A stretch of DNA of 43,440 nucleotides. Source: JAURFX01 sp038125265. Lineage in GTDB: Bacteria; Pseudomonadota; Gammaproteobacteria; Steroidobacterales; Rariloculaceae. The notes beneath the pieces were generated by a model. It was not told the origin of the DNA, searched no databases, and saw only the letters and a list, made by a program, of their open reading frames with translations. Numbering within the stretch: the stretch's first letter is position 1; each line of letters begins with the position of its first letter. Location: NCBI GenBank assembly GCA_038125265.1, contig JAYPDM010000010.1:1-43440 (forward strand). Reading direction: 5' to 3'. Below are positions 1-9,156 of this stretch, piece after piece. A program made the position numbers and the translations under genes.

Positions 1-430
1 AATTTGGTATGGATATACCCGTCATTGATACAGTCATAATAAAGTGATCGTATCGGCTGTTCTGCCTGAGCGCTGCAATGCTGCCAGCTGCCACACCAAA
101 GAGCAGAGCAATTAGTATTGCAGATATCCCAAGCCTTAAAGACACCGGGAATCCGGTCATTATGAGTTCTGTCACACCAAAATCTCGGTACTGGAAAGAG
201 GGCCCAAAGTCTCCAACCACAAGTCCACTTAAGTAGCGGTAATACTGCTGATACAGGGGCTCATCCAAATGGTATGCTGCGCGCAGATTGGCTTCCATTT
301 CTGGCGGTAATGCTTGGTCAGCATCAAAAGGGCCACCAGGGGCCATACGAATTAAGAAAAAGGCTATTGTGATTAATATGAAGAGTGTCGGGATGGCACT
401 AAGAAATCTTTTAATCACATAAGCAAGCAC
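1..430 (-). CDS. oppB: Oligopeptide ABC transporter permease OppB (N-terminal part, cut by window edge)
   Basis: This is the first 143 codons of an inner-membrane permease of the oligopeptide ABC transporter. The translation opens with VIKRFLSAIPTLFILITIAF, a first membrane helix, followed by RMAPGGPF and a YHLDEP stretch, which closely follow the N-terminus of E. coli OppB. A GTG at 428-430 (MLAYVIKRF) lies nine bases after the oppA stop; a second in-frame GTG follows four codons later, so the exact start is uncertain. The gene runs off the left edge, so the C-terminal permease domain is not visible. With oppA it forms a peptide-uptake operon that appears to be transcribed on from mnmG. Confidence 0.88.
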   Translation of the reverse strand, partial: MLAYVIKRFLSAIPTLFILITIAFFLIRMAPGGPFDADQALPPEMEANLRAAYHLDEPLYQQYYRYLSGLVVGDFGPSFQYRDFGVTELIMTGFPVSLRLGISAILIALLFGVAAGSIAALRQNSRYDHFIMTVSMTGISIPN

Positions 431-439
431 GTTTGGGCC

Positions 440-2083
440 TTAATGCGACAGTATGTAAAAGTTTTTCGACCTATCATGCTTCATGATGTTGGTCTCATAG
501 CCACCAACCCAAGGCTTAACAAGGTAATTGCTCACATAAAAATATATGGGCATCAGTGGCAACTCTTCAATCATGATTAGCTCTGCCTCTTGCAAAAGCT
601 GTGCTCGGGCCTCGAGGTCATCTTCAATTGCTGCCAGTTGTATCAGCTCATCGTACCTTTCATTGCAATAGCCCTGATCATTGAGCCCGCTTCCGCACTG
701 CAAAAGCTCGGCAAATGTATTAGCATCATTGTAGTCTCCGATCCAGCCCCCCCTAAATACCTCGGTCACCTCTTTGGCGCGTCGGGTATCTAAAAAGACT
801 TTCCACTCTTGATTTAACAAGGTTGTTTCAACGCCCAAAACCTGTCTCCACATGGCGGCAATTGCTACTGCGACCCTTCGGTGATCCTGTGACGTGTTAT
901 ACATGATCTCTACTTCCAGGGGATTATCCATGCTGTATCCAGCAGCCTCATACAGTCTTCTTGCCTCAGCCTCTCTCTGCTCTTGGGTCCATGTCGCCTC
1001 AACCATTGATTGCTGTTCGTATCCAATCACGGGGGGGACCCATCCATAGGCAGGGATTTGTCCACCATTCAAAACTTGATCAGTAATAATATTTCTATTA
1101 ATAGCAAGAGTAAGTGCCTTTCTAAGCTCAAAATTATCAATAAAAGGCTCTCTTAATAAATTAAATCCAAAATAATAGACACCTAGATAGGGAACACTTA
1201 AAAAGTCATTGGGAAGATTCTCTCGAATCCAATCAATTTGAGCAGCCGGGACGGATTGTGTTATATCAAGCTCATCAGCCCTATATCTTGCTAGCTCTCC
1301 GGACTTATCTTCTGTCGGGTAATACCAAACTTCATTTATCACTGTGCTGGCATTGTCCCAGTAAAAGGGATTTCTTACAGCTTTAACATGAGACTGTACT
1401 ACCCATTCATCGAGCATGAAAGCACCATTAGATACCAGATTTCCCGGCCTCGTATGCTCTCCACCGAATGCCTCAACACTTGGCTGATGGACCGGATACG
1501 ATTGGCTATGTGTTAAGAGGCCTAAAAAATAAGGAGTCGGCCCTTCAAGGATAATCTCAATGGTGTATTCGTCCACCGCCCTGACCCCAAGAGACTCGGG
1601 AGGCAATTCTCCTGCTGCAATTTGTCTTGTGTTTAATATGGGATACAAGATAAAGGTGTAAGATGACATCGTTGCGGGATCAACGCTTCTTCGTAAGGAG
1701 TATACCCAGTCTTGCGAGGTAATAAGATCGCCGTTAGACCATCTTGCGTCCTCCCTTAAATAAAAAGTATAGATGAGACCATCGTCTGAAATGTCCCAAG
1801 ATGTTGCTGCACCCGGGATAAGCTCTCCATTGGGAAGTTCATTAATTAAGCCCTCGAACAAATCTCTCCCTATCACAGATGACTCAACGCCCTCGCTTAA
1901 GTGAGGGTCTAGGCTTCCTGGCTCAGAGCCATTGCCTATTCTCAAAATTTGCTCTTCAGCCAGCTCTGTCCCTGAAGGACCGCCTACTTGAATTTGCTCA
2001 ATCGTATCCCCTGCCTGATCTTGCGAGCAACCCAGAAAGAACAAAAGCAGCAATGTAAAATTAATTCGATTTACTAAATTCAT
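440..2083 (-). CDS. oppA: Peptide-binding lipoprotein of an ABC transporter (OppA-like)
   Basis: This is a periplasmic solute-binding protein (SBP family 5) that delivers oligopeptides to the OppBC permease. It has 547 residues, the usual family size. A lipoprotein signal ends in LGC with the lipidated Cys at residue 19, so the protein should be anchored to a membrane rather than free as in E. coli OppA. The mature part begins with LRIGNGSEPGSLDPH and later has SNGDLITSQDWVYSLRR, both typical of OppA. Its start overlaps the mnmG stop by four bases (ATGA), implying translational coupling with mnmG, an unusual partner. Substrate range cannot be read from the sequence. Confidence 0.9.
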   Translation of the reverse strand: MNLVNRINFTLLLLFFLGCSQDQAGDTIEQIQVGGPSGTELAEEQILRIGNGSEPGSLDPHLSEGVESSVIGRDLFEGLINELPNGELIPGAATSWDISDDGLIYTFYLREDARWSNGDLITSQDWVYSLRRSVDPATMSSYTFILYPILNTRQIAAGELPPESLGVRAVDEYTIEIILEGPTPYFLGLLTHSQSYPVHQPSVEAFGGEHTRPGNLVSNGAFMLDEWVVQSHVKAVRNPFYWDNASTVINEVWYYPTEDKSGELARYRADELDITQSVPAAQIDWIRENLPNDFLSVPYLGVYYFGFNLLREPFIDNFELRKALTLAINRNIITDQVLNGGQIPAYGWVPPVIGYEQQSMVEATWTQEQREAEARRLYEAAGYSMDNPLEVEIMYNTSQDHRRVAVAIAAMWRQVLGVETTLLNQEWKVFLDTRRAKEVTEVFRGGWIGDYNDANTFAELLQCGSGLNDQGYCNERYDELIQLAAIEDDLEARAQLLQEAELIMIEELPLMPIYFYVSNYLVKPWVGGYETNIMKHDRSKNFYILSH

Positions 2084-3939
2084 GCGATTTCCCTAGCATT
2101 ATGTTTCTTTAAATATAGCAAAAGTTGAGAGATGGCTGCAGGCGTAACGCCTGGAATTCTTTTTGCATGACCAATATTTTCTGGTTTAATTTCACAAAAC
2201 TTTTCAAGCATCTCATTTGATAGGCCTTTAATTTGCATATAATTAAAGCCATCAGGAATCTCAAAGTCGTCATAATTTTTGAGCCTTTCAATATCACTAT
2301 TTTGCCGCTTTAAGTAGCCCTCATATTTTGCTTCTGTCTCGAGAGTTACAAGCATCTCGCGAGCATGTGAACCTTCATGTTTTTCCTCTGATTTAATCTG
2401 ATCATAGATTTCATCTATATTGATATCAGGTCTTTTTGCGAGCTGCCATGCGATATCATGAACCTTCTCGCCACCAGCCGTGGTTGCTGACACCCTCTGG
2501 CTTAATAATTCATTTTTTATGCCGTTATAAAGTGACATCTTTTCACCAAAAGCCTGCCATCGGTACTCTCCTACGCAGCCCAGCTCCCTTCCTAGGGGGG
2601 TTAGTCTTATGTCTGCGTTATCCTCGCGCAAAAATATTCTATGTTCTGCTCTAGAAGTAAACATTCTATATGGCTCATTAGTTCCAAGCGTAATTAAATC
2701 GTCTACCAAAACCCCAATGTATGATGTCGCCCTATCTGTAGACCAGGGCTCCTGTTCCTTTATGGCAAGGGCCGCATTGACTCCAGCGACAAGGCCTTGA
2801 GCAGCCGCCTCCTCATAGCCCGTCGTTCCATTTACTTGTCCAGCAAAATATAGCCCCCCAATAAATTTAGACTCTAGCGTGCGGGTGAGCCCTCTTGGAT
2901 CAAAAAAATCATATTCAACTGCATAACCATATTGAGTAATTTCACAATCCTTAAAACCTTCCATCGATCTAACAAATTCTTCTTGAATCTGTCTGGGTAA
3001 GCTTGTCGATATCCCGTTGGGATAAACCAATGGTGAATTTAATCCCTCCGGCTCAATAAATACTTGGTGGGAATCTTTAGATGAAAACCTAACAATTTTG
3101 TCTTCGATGGAGGGGCAGTATCTGGGTCCAATTCCAGAAATCTTTCCACTGTACATTGCAGAAAGATTAAGGTTCTTATTGATAATCTCATGCGTATATT
3201 TGTTGGTATGAGCAATATGACAATTAATCTGCTGAGGATGATGCGCACGACTGCCCAAAAAAGAAAATACAGGCCTTGGGTTATCGCCAGGCTGTACCTC
3301 AAGCTTGGAGTAGTCTATAGACTCAGAAAGTATTCGCGGCGGCGTTCCTGTTTTAAGTCTAGATACGCTCAGACCAAGATCTTTTAGAGCGTCTGACAAA
3401 CTCTTAGCCGCCTTATCTCCAATTCGTCCTCCTATGATGGTTTGATCGCCCTCATGTAAAATGCCATTTAAAAATGTACCTGCAGTAATAATGATTTTTT
3501 CAGCAAATATATGATCTTTATTGTCTACAACTACGCCCCTTACTTTTTTCTGGTTAAGTAGTAGGCCCGAGACTTCAGCCTCAATAATGCTTAGTTTGTC
3601 TTGTTCTTTAACAAAGCCTTGTATAGCAGCTCTATAGAGGTCTCTATCCGCCTGTGCACGTGTTGCTCTGACAGCTGCTCCCTTGCTTGCATTTAAAGTC
3701 CTAAAGTGGATTCCTGCTAAATCTGCGGCCTTTGCCATGACGCCATCCATTGCATCAATTTCTTTTGTTAAGTGACCTTTCCCAATGCCACCAATTGCAG
3801 GATTACAGCTCATAACACCAATGGTTTTTTTGTTATGGGTAACTAAAGCTGTTTGCACGCCTAGGCGTGCCGAAGCAAGAGCAGCCTCAACGCCTGCATG
3901 ACCTCCGCCCACAATAATGCAATCAAATTTATTGTTCAT
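2080..3939 (-). CDS. mnmG: tRNA uridine-34 5-carboxymethylaminomethyl modification enzyme MnmG (GidA)
   Basis: This is a FAD-dependent enzyme that works with MnmE to add the carboxymethylaminomethyl group at wobble uridine 34 of certain tRNAs. It has 619 residues, near the 630 typical of the family. The N-terminus carries the dinucleotide-binding motif GGGHAGVEAALA (about residues 11-22), followed by CNPAIGGIGKGHL and GTFLNG, all family signatures; the C-terminal helical domain that binds MnmE is present. The start overlaps the upstream oxygenase gene by 11 bases, and its stop overlaps oppA by four. In most gammaproteobacteria rsmG and parAB follow mnmG; here they do not. Confidence 0.97.
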   Translation of the reverse strand: MNNKFDCIIVGGGHAGVEAALASARLGVQTALVTHNKKTIGVMSCNPAIGGIGKGHLTKEIDAMDGVMAKAADLAGIHFRTLNASKGAAVRATRAQADRDLYRAAIQGFVKEQDKLSIIEAEVSGLLLNQKKVRGVVVDNKDHIFAEKIIITAGTFLNGILHEGDQTIIGGRIGDKAAKSLSDALKDLGLSVSRLKTGTPPRILSESIDYSKLEVQPGDNPRPVFSFLGSRAHHPQQINCHIAHTNKYTHEIINKNLNLSAMYSGKISGIGPRYCPSIEDKIVRFSSKDSHQVFIEPEGLNSPLVYPNGISTSLPRQIQEEFVRSMEGFKDCEITQYGYAVEYDFFDPRGLTRTLESKFIGGLYFAGQVNGTTGYEEAAAQGLVAGVNAALAIKEQEPWSTDRATSYIGVLVDDLITLGTNEPYRMFTSRAEHRIFLREDNADIRLTPLGRELGCVGEYRWQAFGEKMSLYNGIKNELLSQRVSATTAGGEKVHDIAWQLAKRPDINIDEIYDQIKSEEKHEGSHAREMLVTLETEAKYEGYLKRQNSDIERLKNYDDFEIPDGFNYMQIKGLSNEMLEKFCEIKPENIGHAKRIPGVTPAAISQLLLYLKKHNAREIA

Positions 3940-5458
3940 TTTTCTGTTTTACAAAGAGATCAAAAGAAATGCTTATTCGTGGCTCGTTGCTCTCAAATTG
4001 TCTCACTTTGTGAAAGCTATGAGAGGGGAAGGTAACCATCATGCCCTCTTCAGGCTTAATAAGCCTTGGAGGAGGTTTTTGCTCATGATAAAGCTGGTCT
4101 GTCACCTCTCCAAATTCAATCCATCCCTGATAATTGTCGGTGACAATATTTTTTGGAATTTTCACATAATAAACACCACTTAACCATGCCTCTGGGTGAA
4201 TATGTGACAGCTGATGGCCCTGATTTGACAACACAATAGCCCATGAATTCATGTCCCAATCATTTGGTGCATTGGCAACCCATGGATGACTTGCGTTTTT
4301 GCTATTTTTAAGCGCCTTAATTCTCTCCTTGACCTCTTTATTTATTAGTAAAATAAATTCTCGCATTGTTGGGCTTGGATCAACCATAAGGCTTCCGGTC
4401 TGCAAGCCATTTCTCGTAGCTCTATTCGAATGAGATCTTGAATAGGTTGGATGCTCATAGATCATTTTTTCAAGCTGTAAGTTAAAATCAGCAAGGCTTT
4501 GGTACCTATGTGGTTTTTCAATATGCTTAGCTATAACCAGATCCACTTGCCCTAATATTTGCTCTGACTCATCAAATTTATGGAGATCTCTTAAGGCGCA
4601 TGCTTTAACTTGCATAAGAGATGCAGAAAGCGGGTGTGTTTTTAGGTACTGGTCGCAGACCTCCACTGCCTCAGCAGGTTTTCCGCTGGCTGAGAGCGCA
4701 TTGGCCAATTGACTAAAAAGTATTGAGGAGTTGACAGCATGTTTTGAGGCATCCTCAAAAATTGCTATTGCCTGGTCAAAATTTTCTAGCTTTAGTTCTG
4801 TTCTTCCAAGATGAACAAGGGTGTTTTGGTCTGTTCCGTTTAAGGCTACGCTTTGTGATAAGTAGCGTTTTGCCTCAGAATAGTTTTCTTTTTGATAGTG
4901 TGCAACGCCCAAGATGGTTAGGGTTGCTGGGTCTTCTTCTCTTGCTTCAAGAGCCTGCGTTGCTGTGCTAATTGCCTCTTTAAAATTAGAGTTTTCTAAA
5001 TAGGCATGAGAGAGTCCATATAATGCCTGAAAATTTTTAGGCCCAATCTCTAATGCTTTGGTATATATTGCAATAGCCTCGGAGGCGCGGCCGCAAGTAA
5101 TCAGTGAGGCTCCGAGCCTTAAGTGCGCATCTAGGCTATTTGGATTTACCAAAATTGCCTTTTGAAGAATTGACTCTGCCTCCTCTTGTCTGCCTAGCTG
5201 CATTTTAATTAAAGATAAATCTTCCAGTGGTCCAGACTCTCCCTCAGGGGCAAGTCTAATAGCTTTATTAAGGTGATCAATGGCATCCTCTGCTCTGCCA
5301 AGATCGTATTCCGTCGTCGCTAAAAATCTATAGGGTAGATATTCATTGGGGGATTTTTTGATAGCTTTTTTGAATTGCTTTAAGGCAAGATCTTTATTTC
5401 CGTGCCGATAGGCAAGGAGGCCGTCTTCCAGTAATTTGTTAATCTCGTGTTTATCCAT
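3929..5458 (-). CDS. TPR-repeat protein with C-terminal 2-oxoglutarate/Fe(II) oxygenase domain
   Basis: This 509-residue protein has two parts. Residues about 1-290 are tandem tetratricopeptide repeats (recurring A..Y..AL.. patterns such as GRASEAIAIYTKALEIGP), a protein-binding scaffold. Residues about 320-505 resemble the putative 2OG-Fe(II) oxygenase family PF13759: HIHPEAWLSGVYYVKIP supplies His residues for iron, GWIEFGE follows, FPSHSFHKV gives a distal His, and RISISFD gives the likely 2-oxoglutarate-binding Arg. The product is probably a cytoplasmic hydroxylase acting on a protein or RNA; the substrate is unknown. The gene lies between mnmE (44-base gap) and mnmG (11-base overlap), so it is probably co-translated with MnmG. 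Confidence 0.85.
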   Translation of the reverse strand: MDKHEINKLLEDGLLAYRHGNKDLALKQFKKAIKKSPNEYLPYRFLATTEYDLGRAEDAIDHLNKAIRLAPEGESGPLEDLSLIKMQLGRQEEAESILQKAILVNPNSLDAHLRLGASLITCGRASEAIAIYTKALEIGPKNFQALYGLSHAYLENSNFKEAISTATQALEAREEDPATLTILGVAHYQKENYSEAKRYLSQSVALNGTDQNTLVHLGRTELKLENFDQAIAIFEDASKHAVNSSILFSQLANALSASGKPAEAVEVCDQYLKTHPLSASLMQVKACALRDLHKFDESEQILGQVDLVIAKHIEKPHRYQSLADFNLQLEKMIYEHPTYSRSHSNRATRNGLQTGSLMVDPSPTMREFILLINKEVKERIKALKNSKNASHPWVANAPNDWDMNSWAIVLSNQGHQLSHIHPEAWLSGVYYVKIPKNIVTDNYQGWIEFGEVTDQLYHEQKPPPRLIKPEEGMMVTFPSHSFHKVRQFESNEPRISISFDLFVKQKNEQ

Positions 5459-5502
5459 CGAGCGCTAAATCTAGCATTTTAATGAAATGCAGTAAATATC
5501 AA

Positions 5503-6825
5503 TTACTTACCAATACAAAAACTTGAAAAAATACTCCCCAGCAAATCATCTGGTGTAATTTTTCCAGTAATCTCGCCAAACGTATCATGCGCTTTTTTTA
5601 GAAACTCCGCCGAAAGCTCAAGCGAACCATTTAGAAAAGATTCCTCTGACTGAGTTAATAATTCTTCACATGCTTCGGCCCTCTCTGCATGTCTTGCTCT
5701 GGATGCAATTAAAGTCTCGCTGCTCGAAGCTAAACATTTTTGTGTAATAAGTTTTTTAAGCGCATCAACGCCTTCTCCATTTTTAGCAGATATATAAACC
5801 AAATTTTTATCATTCCTCAGCGGTGCATCTGCCGGTAATAAATCAATCTTATTCATAACCTCAATAATTGGGGTCTTGCTGTTAACTATTTCTGCTGGTA
5901 TTTCGCTTGCTCCTTGTTGGCTAAAGTCATGCACCCATAAAATTAAGCTTGCATCATGAATAGCTTTAAAGGCCTTTTCAATGCCAATCTTTTCAATAGA
6001 TTCTGGCTCGTCTCTAATGCCTGCAGTATCTACAAGATGAATTTTAATATCCTCAACTATGACCTCTTTTTCGATTAGATCTCGAGTGGTGCCAGCCGAT
6101 GAAGTGACGATTGAAATATCATTTAATCCTAACAAGTTCATGAGGGAAGATTTACCGGCATTTGGCTCACCAAGAATTACCACTTTTTTGTGCTTACGAA
6201 TGGCTTCTCCTTGCCATGCTATTTTTGAAATGTGTTTAAGTTCTTTTTTTAGCAACACAAATTTTCTCTGAATTGTGCTTTTATCTTCTTCAGGAATTTC
6301 TTCGTCTGGAAAGTCTAAAAAGGCTTCAATGTATGTCCTAAGCTCCATTAATCGATCAGCCGTGATATTTATAACTTCTGAAAATTGGCCCTGGAGGGAA
6401 TTTATTGATGCCTTTGCTGACATAATTGAGTCGCTCTCTATGAGATCAGAGATAGCTTCAGCCTGTGTAAGGTCAATTTTATTATTTAAAAATGCTCTTA
6501 AACTAAATTCACCTGGTTCAGCAAGCCTTGCCCCAAGCCTAATTACTTCATCAAGCAGTAATCGGGGTACCATTGATCCACCGTGTCCTTGCAGCTCAAT
6601 CACATCTTCGCCAGTAAAAGACTGGGGCGATCGAAAGCCCAACAGTAAGCCCTCGTCTAAGGTTTCATTATTATGATTTTTAAATTCACAGAAAAGTGCG
6701 GTTCGATGTATTGGGCTTGTACCAGAAATTTTTTTTCCGATCTCCCATGCCTGATCACCAGAAACTCTAATAATAGAAATTGCCCCAACTCCAGGTGCAG
6801 TTGCTATGGCTGCAATAGTATCCAT
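5503..6825 (-). CDS. mnmE: tRNA modification GTPase MnmE (TrmE)
   Basis: This is a GTPase that partners MnmG in wobble-U34 modification. The 440 residues show the whole architecture: an N-terminal tetrahydrofolate-binding domain (starts MDTIAAIATAPGVGAISIIR), a helical domain, and an inserted G domain with P-loop GEPNAGKSS at 219-227, switch AGTTRD and DTAG. The C-terminus CIGK carries the functional Cys of the conserved CxGK motif. The gene follows yidC by 12 bases on the same strand, as in many gammaproteobacteria. The wide spacing from mnmG is caused by the oxygenase gene between them. Confidence 0.97.
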   Translation of the reverse strand: MDTIAAIATAPGVGAISIIRVSGDQAWEIGKKISGTSPIHRTALFCEFKNHNNETLDEGLLLGFRSPQSFTGEDVIELQGHGGSMVPRLLLDEVIRLGARLAEPGEFSLRAFLNNKIDLTQAEAISDLIESDSIMSAKASINSLQGQFSEVINITADRLMELRTYIEAFLDFPDEEIPEEDKSTIQRKFVLLKKELKHISKIAWQGEAIRKHKKVVILGEPNAGKSSLMNLLGLNDISIVTSSAGTTRDLIEKEVIVEDIKIHLVDTAGIRDEPESIEKIGIEKAFKAIHDASLILWVHDFSQQGASEIPAEIVNSKTPIIEVMNKIDLLPADAPLRNDKNLVYISAKNGEGVDALKKLITQKCLASSSETLIASRARHAERAEACEELLTQSEESFLNGSLELSAEFLKKAHDTFGEITGKITPDDLLGSIFSSFCIGK

Positions 6826-6837
6826 GCTTATCCTTAA

Positions 6838-8496
6838 TCAGCTTCCCAAAGAGGCCGATGGAGCATTTCCACCAATGATTTTATTTATGCGCCATTGTTG
6901 GATGATGCTAAATAATGCATTGGTAGTCCAATAAAGAACCAATCCTGATGGAAAAAAAGCAAACATAGCTGAAAAAGCTACTGGCATGATTTTCATGACT
7001 TTAGCTTGAGTGGGATCTGCAGGTGTTGGCTGTAAACGCATTTGAAGAACCATAGCTATGCAATTAATAATGGGCAGTATAAAAAAAGGATCCCTAGCAG
7101 ATAGGTCATCAACCCAAAAGATAAAGGGTTGCTGTCTTAATTCGACTGACTCAATTAATACCCAATAAAAAGCAAAGAAGAATGGCATTTGTATAAACAA
7201 AGGAAGACAACCTGCAGCAGGATTGATTTTTTCTTTCTTATATAAATCCATCATGGCTCTGCTAAGCGCCTGCCGATCATCTTTAAATCTTTCTTGGAGG
7301 GATTTTAGTCTTGGCTGCAGTGTTCTCATTTTTGCCATCGACTTTCCAGCGCTTGCAGTAAGCCTATAAAATGCAGTTTTAATTAAAAGCGTAACAATAA
7401 TAATTGCAGCACCCCAATTACCCACAAATTCATAAATCCACCTCATTACCCAAAATAAGGGCTGGGCTATAAATGAGAGAAGACCGTAGTCCACGGCTAA
7501 ATCCAGCTGCGGGTCTATAGCCTCGAGCTGATCTTGATTTTTGGGACCAATAAATAAAGTCGCACCATAATTTACTGCCTCCTGAGGCATTAAAAAAGTC
7601 GTTTGCCCAGTATTTGTCAGTATATAGTCATTGTCTTGAACGTAAGCACGAAATCCTGATCGTTCAGATTGGGGGATCACAGAAACTAGAAAATGATGCT
7701 CCAGTGCCGCAACCCAACCACCCAGAACATCTGTGACATTATAGTCTTCGGGACGATCTCTTAGGTCATCAAAACTTATACGCTCAAATCGATCGTTAAC
7801 ATACCAAGAGGGGCCCCAGTAAGAATATGAATTAACATTCATAAATGATCGCTCTTCTGGAGTATTGGCTCTTCTAATTTGTGAGTAAGGCATTACCCTA
7901 GGGCTGTTATCAGAGAGGTTCATAAGGGATTGTGTCATGGAGATTTCGAACCCTGAATTAGGCACTAGGTAGGTTTTGGTAGCAATGCGCTCTTCGTCCT
8001 GATTTAAAAAAGTAATCTCTGTGTAATCTTGTCCTAAGCTGTTAATGCCCTGAAAACTAAATTGGCTTAAATGATTAGGCTCTGATGTAAATCCATCTGA
8101 CCTTATACCGCTCTGAATAACGTATCTCGTGTTTTCATTTTGATTCAAAAGCTGAACCAATTCATTTGGATTATCTTTTTGAATTGGAAATTGTTTAAGT
8201 GTTGCTGAAACCAAATCGCCTGAGTTATTAAAACTAATTATCAAGTCATCGGTCTCATGTGTATAAAGAATCTCATTGCTTGGGTTGTTTATGCTGCTCG
8301 CTATTGTCTGTTCGGAGCTTGGAGAGATTGATTGCTCACCAAAAGAAGGAATGTAATCCTCATTGATAGCAGGTACATTATTAGTTGTTGGCAGAGCTTG
8401 ATTATTTACAAGGGCAATATCCTCAAGATATGTTGTATAAGAAATCCATAGCAGCGTAAAAAATAACAGCCATAGTATCATCCTAAGATTATTCAT
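6838..8496 (-). CDS. yidC: Membrane protein insertase YidC
   Basis: This inner-membrane insertase places proteins into the membrane alone or with SecYEG. It has 552 residues, as expected for the Gram-negative form: one N-terminal membrane helix (residues about 5-23), a large periplasmic domain to about residue 335, then the conserved five-helix core with NWGAAIIIVTLLIKT, the KMRTLQPRLK hairpin, NPAAGCLPLFIQMPFFFAFY and a final helix before the basic C-terminus. The start codon overlaps the rnpA stop by four bases. yidD, normally found between rnpA and yidC, is absent. Confidence 0.97.
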   Translation of the reverse strand: MNNLRMILWLLFFTLLWISYTTYLEDIALVNNQALPTTNNVPAINEDYIPSFGEQSISPSSEQTIASSINNPSNEILYTHETDDLIISFNNSGDLVSATLKQFPIQKDNPNELVQLLNQNENTRYVIQSGIRSDGFTSEPNHLSQFSFQGINSLGQDYTEITFLNQDEERIATKTYLVPNSGFEISMTQSLMNLSDNSPRVMPYSQIRRANTPEERSFMNVNSYSYWGPSWYVNDRFERISFDDLRDRPEDYNVTDVLGGWVAALEHHFLVSVIPQSERSGFRAYVQDNDYILTNTGQTTFLMPQEAVNYGATLFIGPKNQDQLEAIDPQLDLAVDYGLLSFIAQPLFWVMRWIYEFVGNWGAAIIIVTLLIKTAFYRLTASAGKSMAKMRTLQPRLKSLQERFKDDRQALSRAMMDLYKKEKINPAAGCLPLFIQMPFFFAFYWVLIESVELRQQPFIFWVDDLSARDPFFILPIINCIAMVLQMRLQPTPADPTQAKVMKIMPVAFSAMFAFFPSGLVLYWTTNALFSIIQQWRINKIIGGNAPSASLGS

Positions 8497-8834
8497 TTAC
8501 TTCCCTTTTTTGCTTTGGAGTTATTATAAATGCTGTGAAAAAGGTTTGCTGTGCTTTCTGCTTTAAGCTGCTTGGTCAGCAAAACTACATAGTCACGATT
8601 CTCTAAAATTTCTTCTCTTTTAAAAGCTTCCCGAACTTGACGCTTCAAGGCATTTCTTCTGGTAGCAAGGGGGATAATGCGCTTAGGTATGATAATTCCC
8701 AGCTTAGGTTTGTCCGTTTCATAATTGCTTACAAGGATCCTAAATGAATCAATATAAAAAGAATTAGAACTTCTAAAAACTTTATTAAAGTTTTGTTTTG
8801 TTTTGATGGAAGCGTCTCTGCTAAGACTTGCCAT
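8493..8834 (-). CDS. rnpA: Ribonuclease P protein component RnpA
   Basis: This is the small basic protein that helps the RNase P RNA bind pre-tRNA and remove 5' leaders. It has 113 residues, against about 119 in E. coli. The RNR signature is clear in ATRRNALKRQVREAF (roughly residues 58-72), and a conserved Phe lies near the N-terminus (KQNFNKVF). It starts four bases after the rpmH stop and overlaps yidC by four bases, consistent with one rpmH-rnpA-yidC transcript. Confidence 0.95.
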   Translation of the reverse strand: MASLSRDASIKTKQNFNKVFRSSNSFYIDSFRILVSNYETDKPKLGIIIPKRIIPLATRRNALKRQVREAFKREEILENRDYVVLLTKQLKAESTANLFHSIYNNSKAKKGSK

Positions 8835-8838
8835 GATT

Positions 8839-8973
8839 TTATGGAATAAGCTTGGCTCTTCCTTTGGCTCTTCGACGATTCAAAACTTGCCTACCGCCTT
8901 TTGTTGCCATACGAGCACGAAATCCGTGAGTACGAACTCTTTTTAGGTTGCTTGGTTGAAACGTTCTTTTCAT
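8839..8973 (-). CDS. rpmH: 50S ribosomal protein L34
   Basis: This 44-codon gene encodes large-subunit protein L34. The translation starts MKRTFQPSNLKRVRTHGFRA, contains RMATKGGRQVLNRRRAKGR and ends KLIP, almost identical to L34 across gammaproteobacteria. It is too short for usual length filters but is unmistakable. It is the first gene of the leftward operon and marks the point where transcription diverges from dnaA. Confidence 0.98.
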   Translation of the reverse strand: MKRTFQPSNLKRVRTHGFRARMATKGGRQVLNRRRAKGRAKLIP

Positions 8974-9002
8974 CGCAAAAATTTATATAAATAAGACCGT
9001 GA

Positions 9003-9031
9003 ACCTTATTCCAGATTTAAACTTAAGTCAA
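9003..9031 (-). promoter_or_regulatory. Possible sigma-70 promoter for rpmH operon
   Basis: Reading leftward, a -35-like TTGACT (9031-9026) and a 17-base spacer lead to TAAGGT (9008-9003), about 30 bases before the rpmH start. The -35 matches consensus at 5 of 6 bases and the -10 only at 3 of 6. Position fits the expected rpmH promoter, but the call rests on pattern alone. Confidence 0.35.
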
Positions 9032-9156
9032 CATAAGAAAGATTAAAAAATTTAATTTTTTTTATATTTTCGATCTAGCCTGTGCAGTGTGAAAGTTATA
9101 GACTGGTTCTTCGTCTTTGTAATAAATCTGAAATATTAACGTTAAGCAAAAAATCG

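Noticed and set aside
6275..6676. 133-codon open frame on the plus strand inside mnmE
   Set aside because: It is antisense to well-conserved mnmE codons, Ser/Pro/Leu-rich and without family resemblance, so it is a shadow frame.
9082..9156. Longer DnaA from GTG 9082
   Set aside because: The extra 25 residues do not resemble DnaA domain I, which begins just after ATG 9157.
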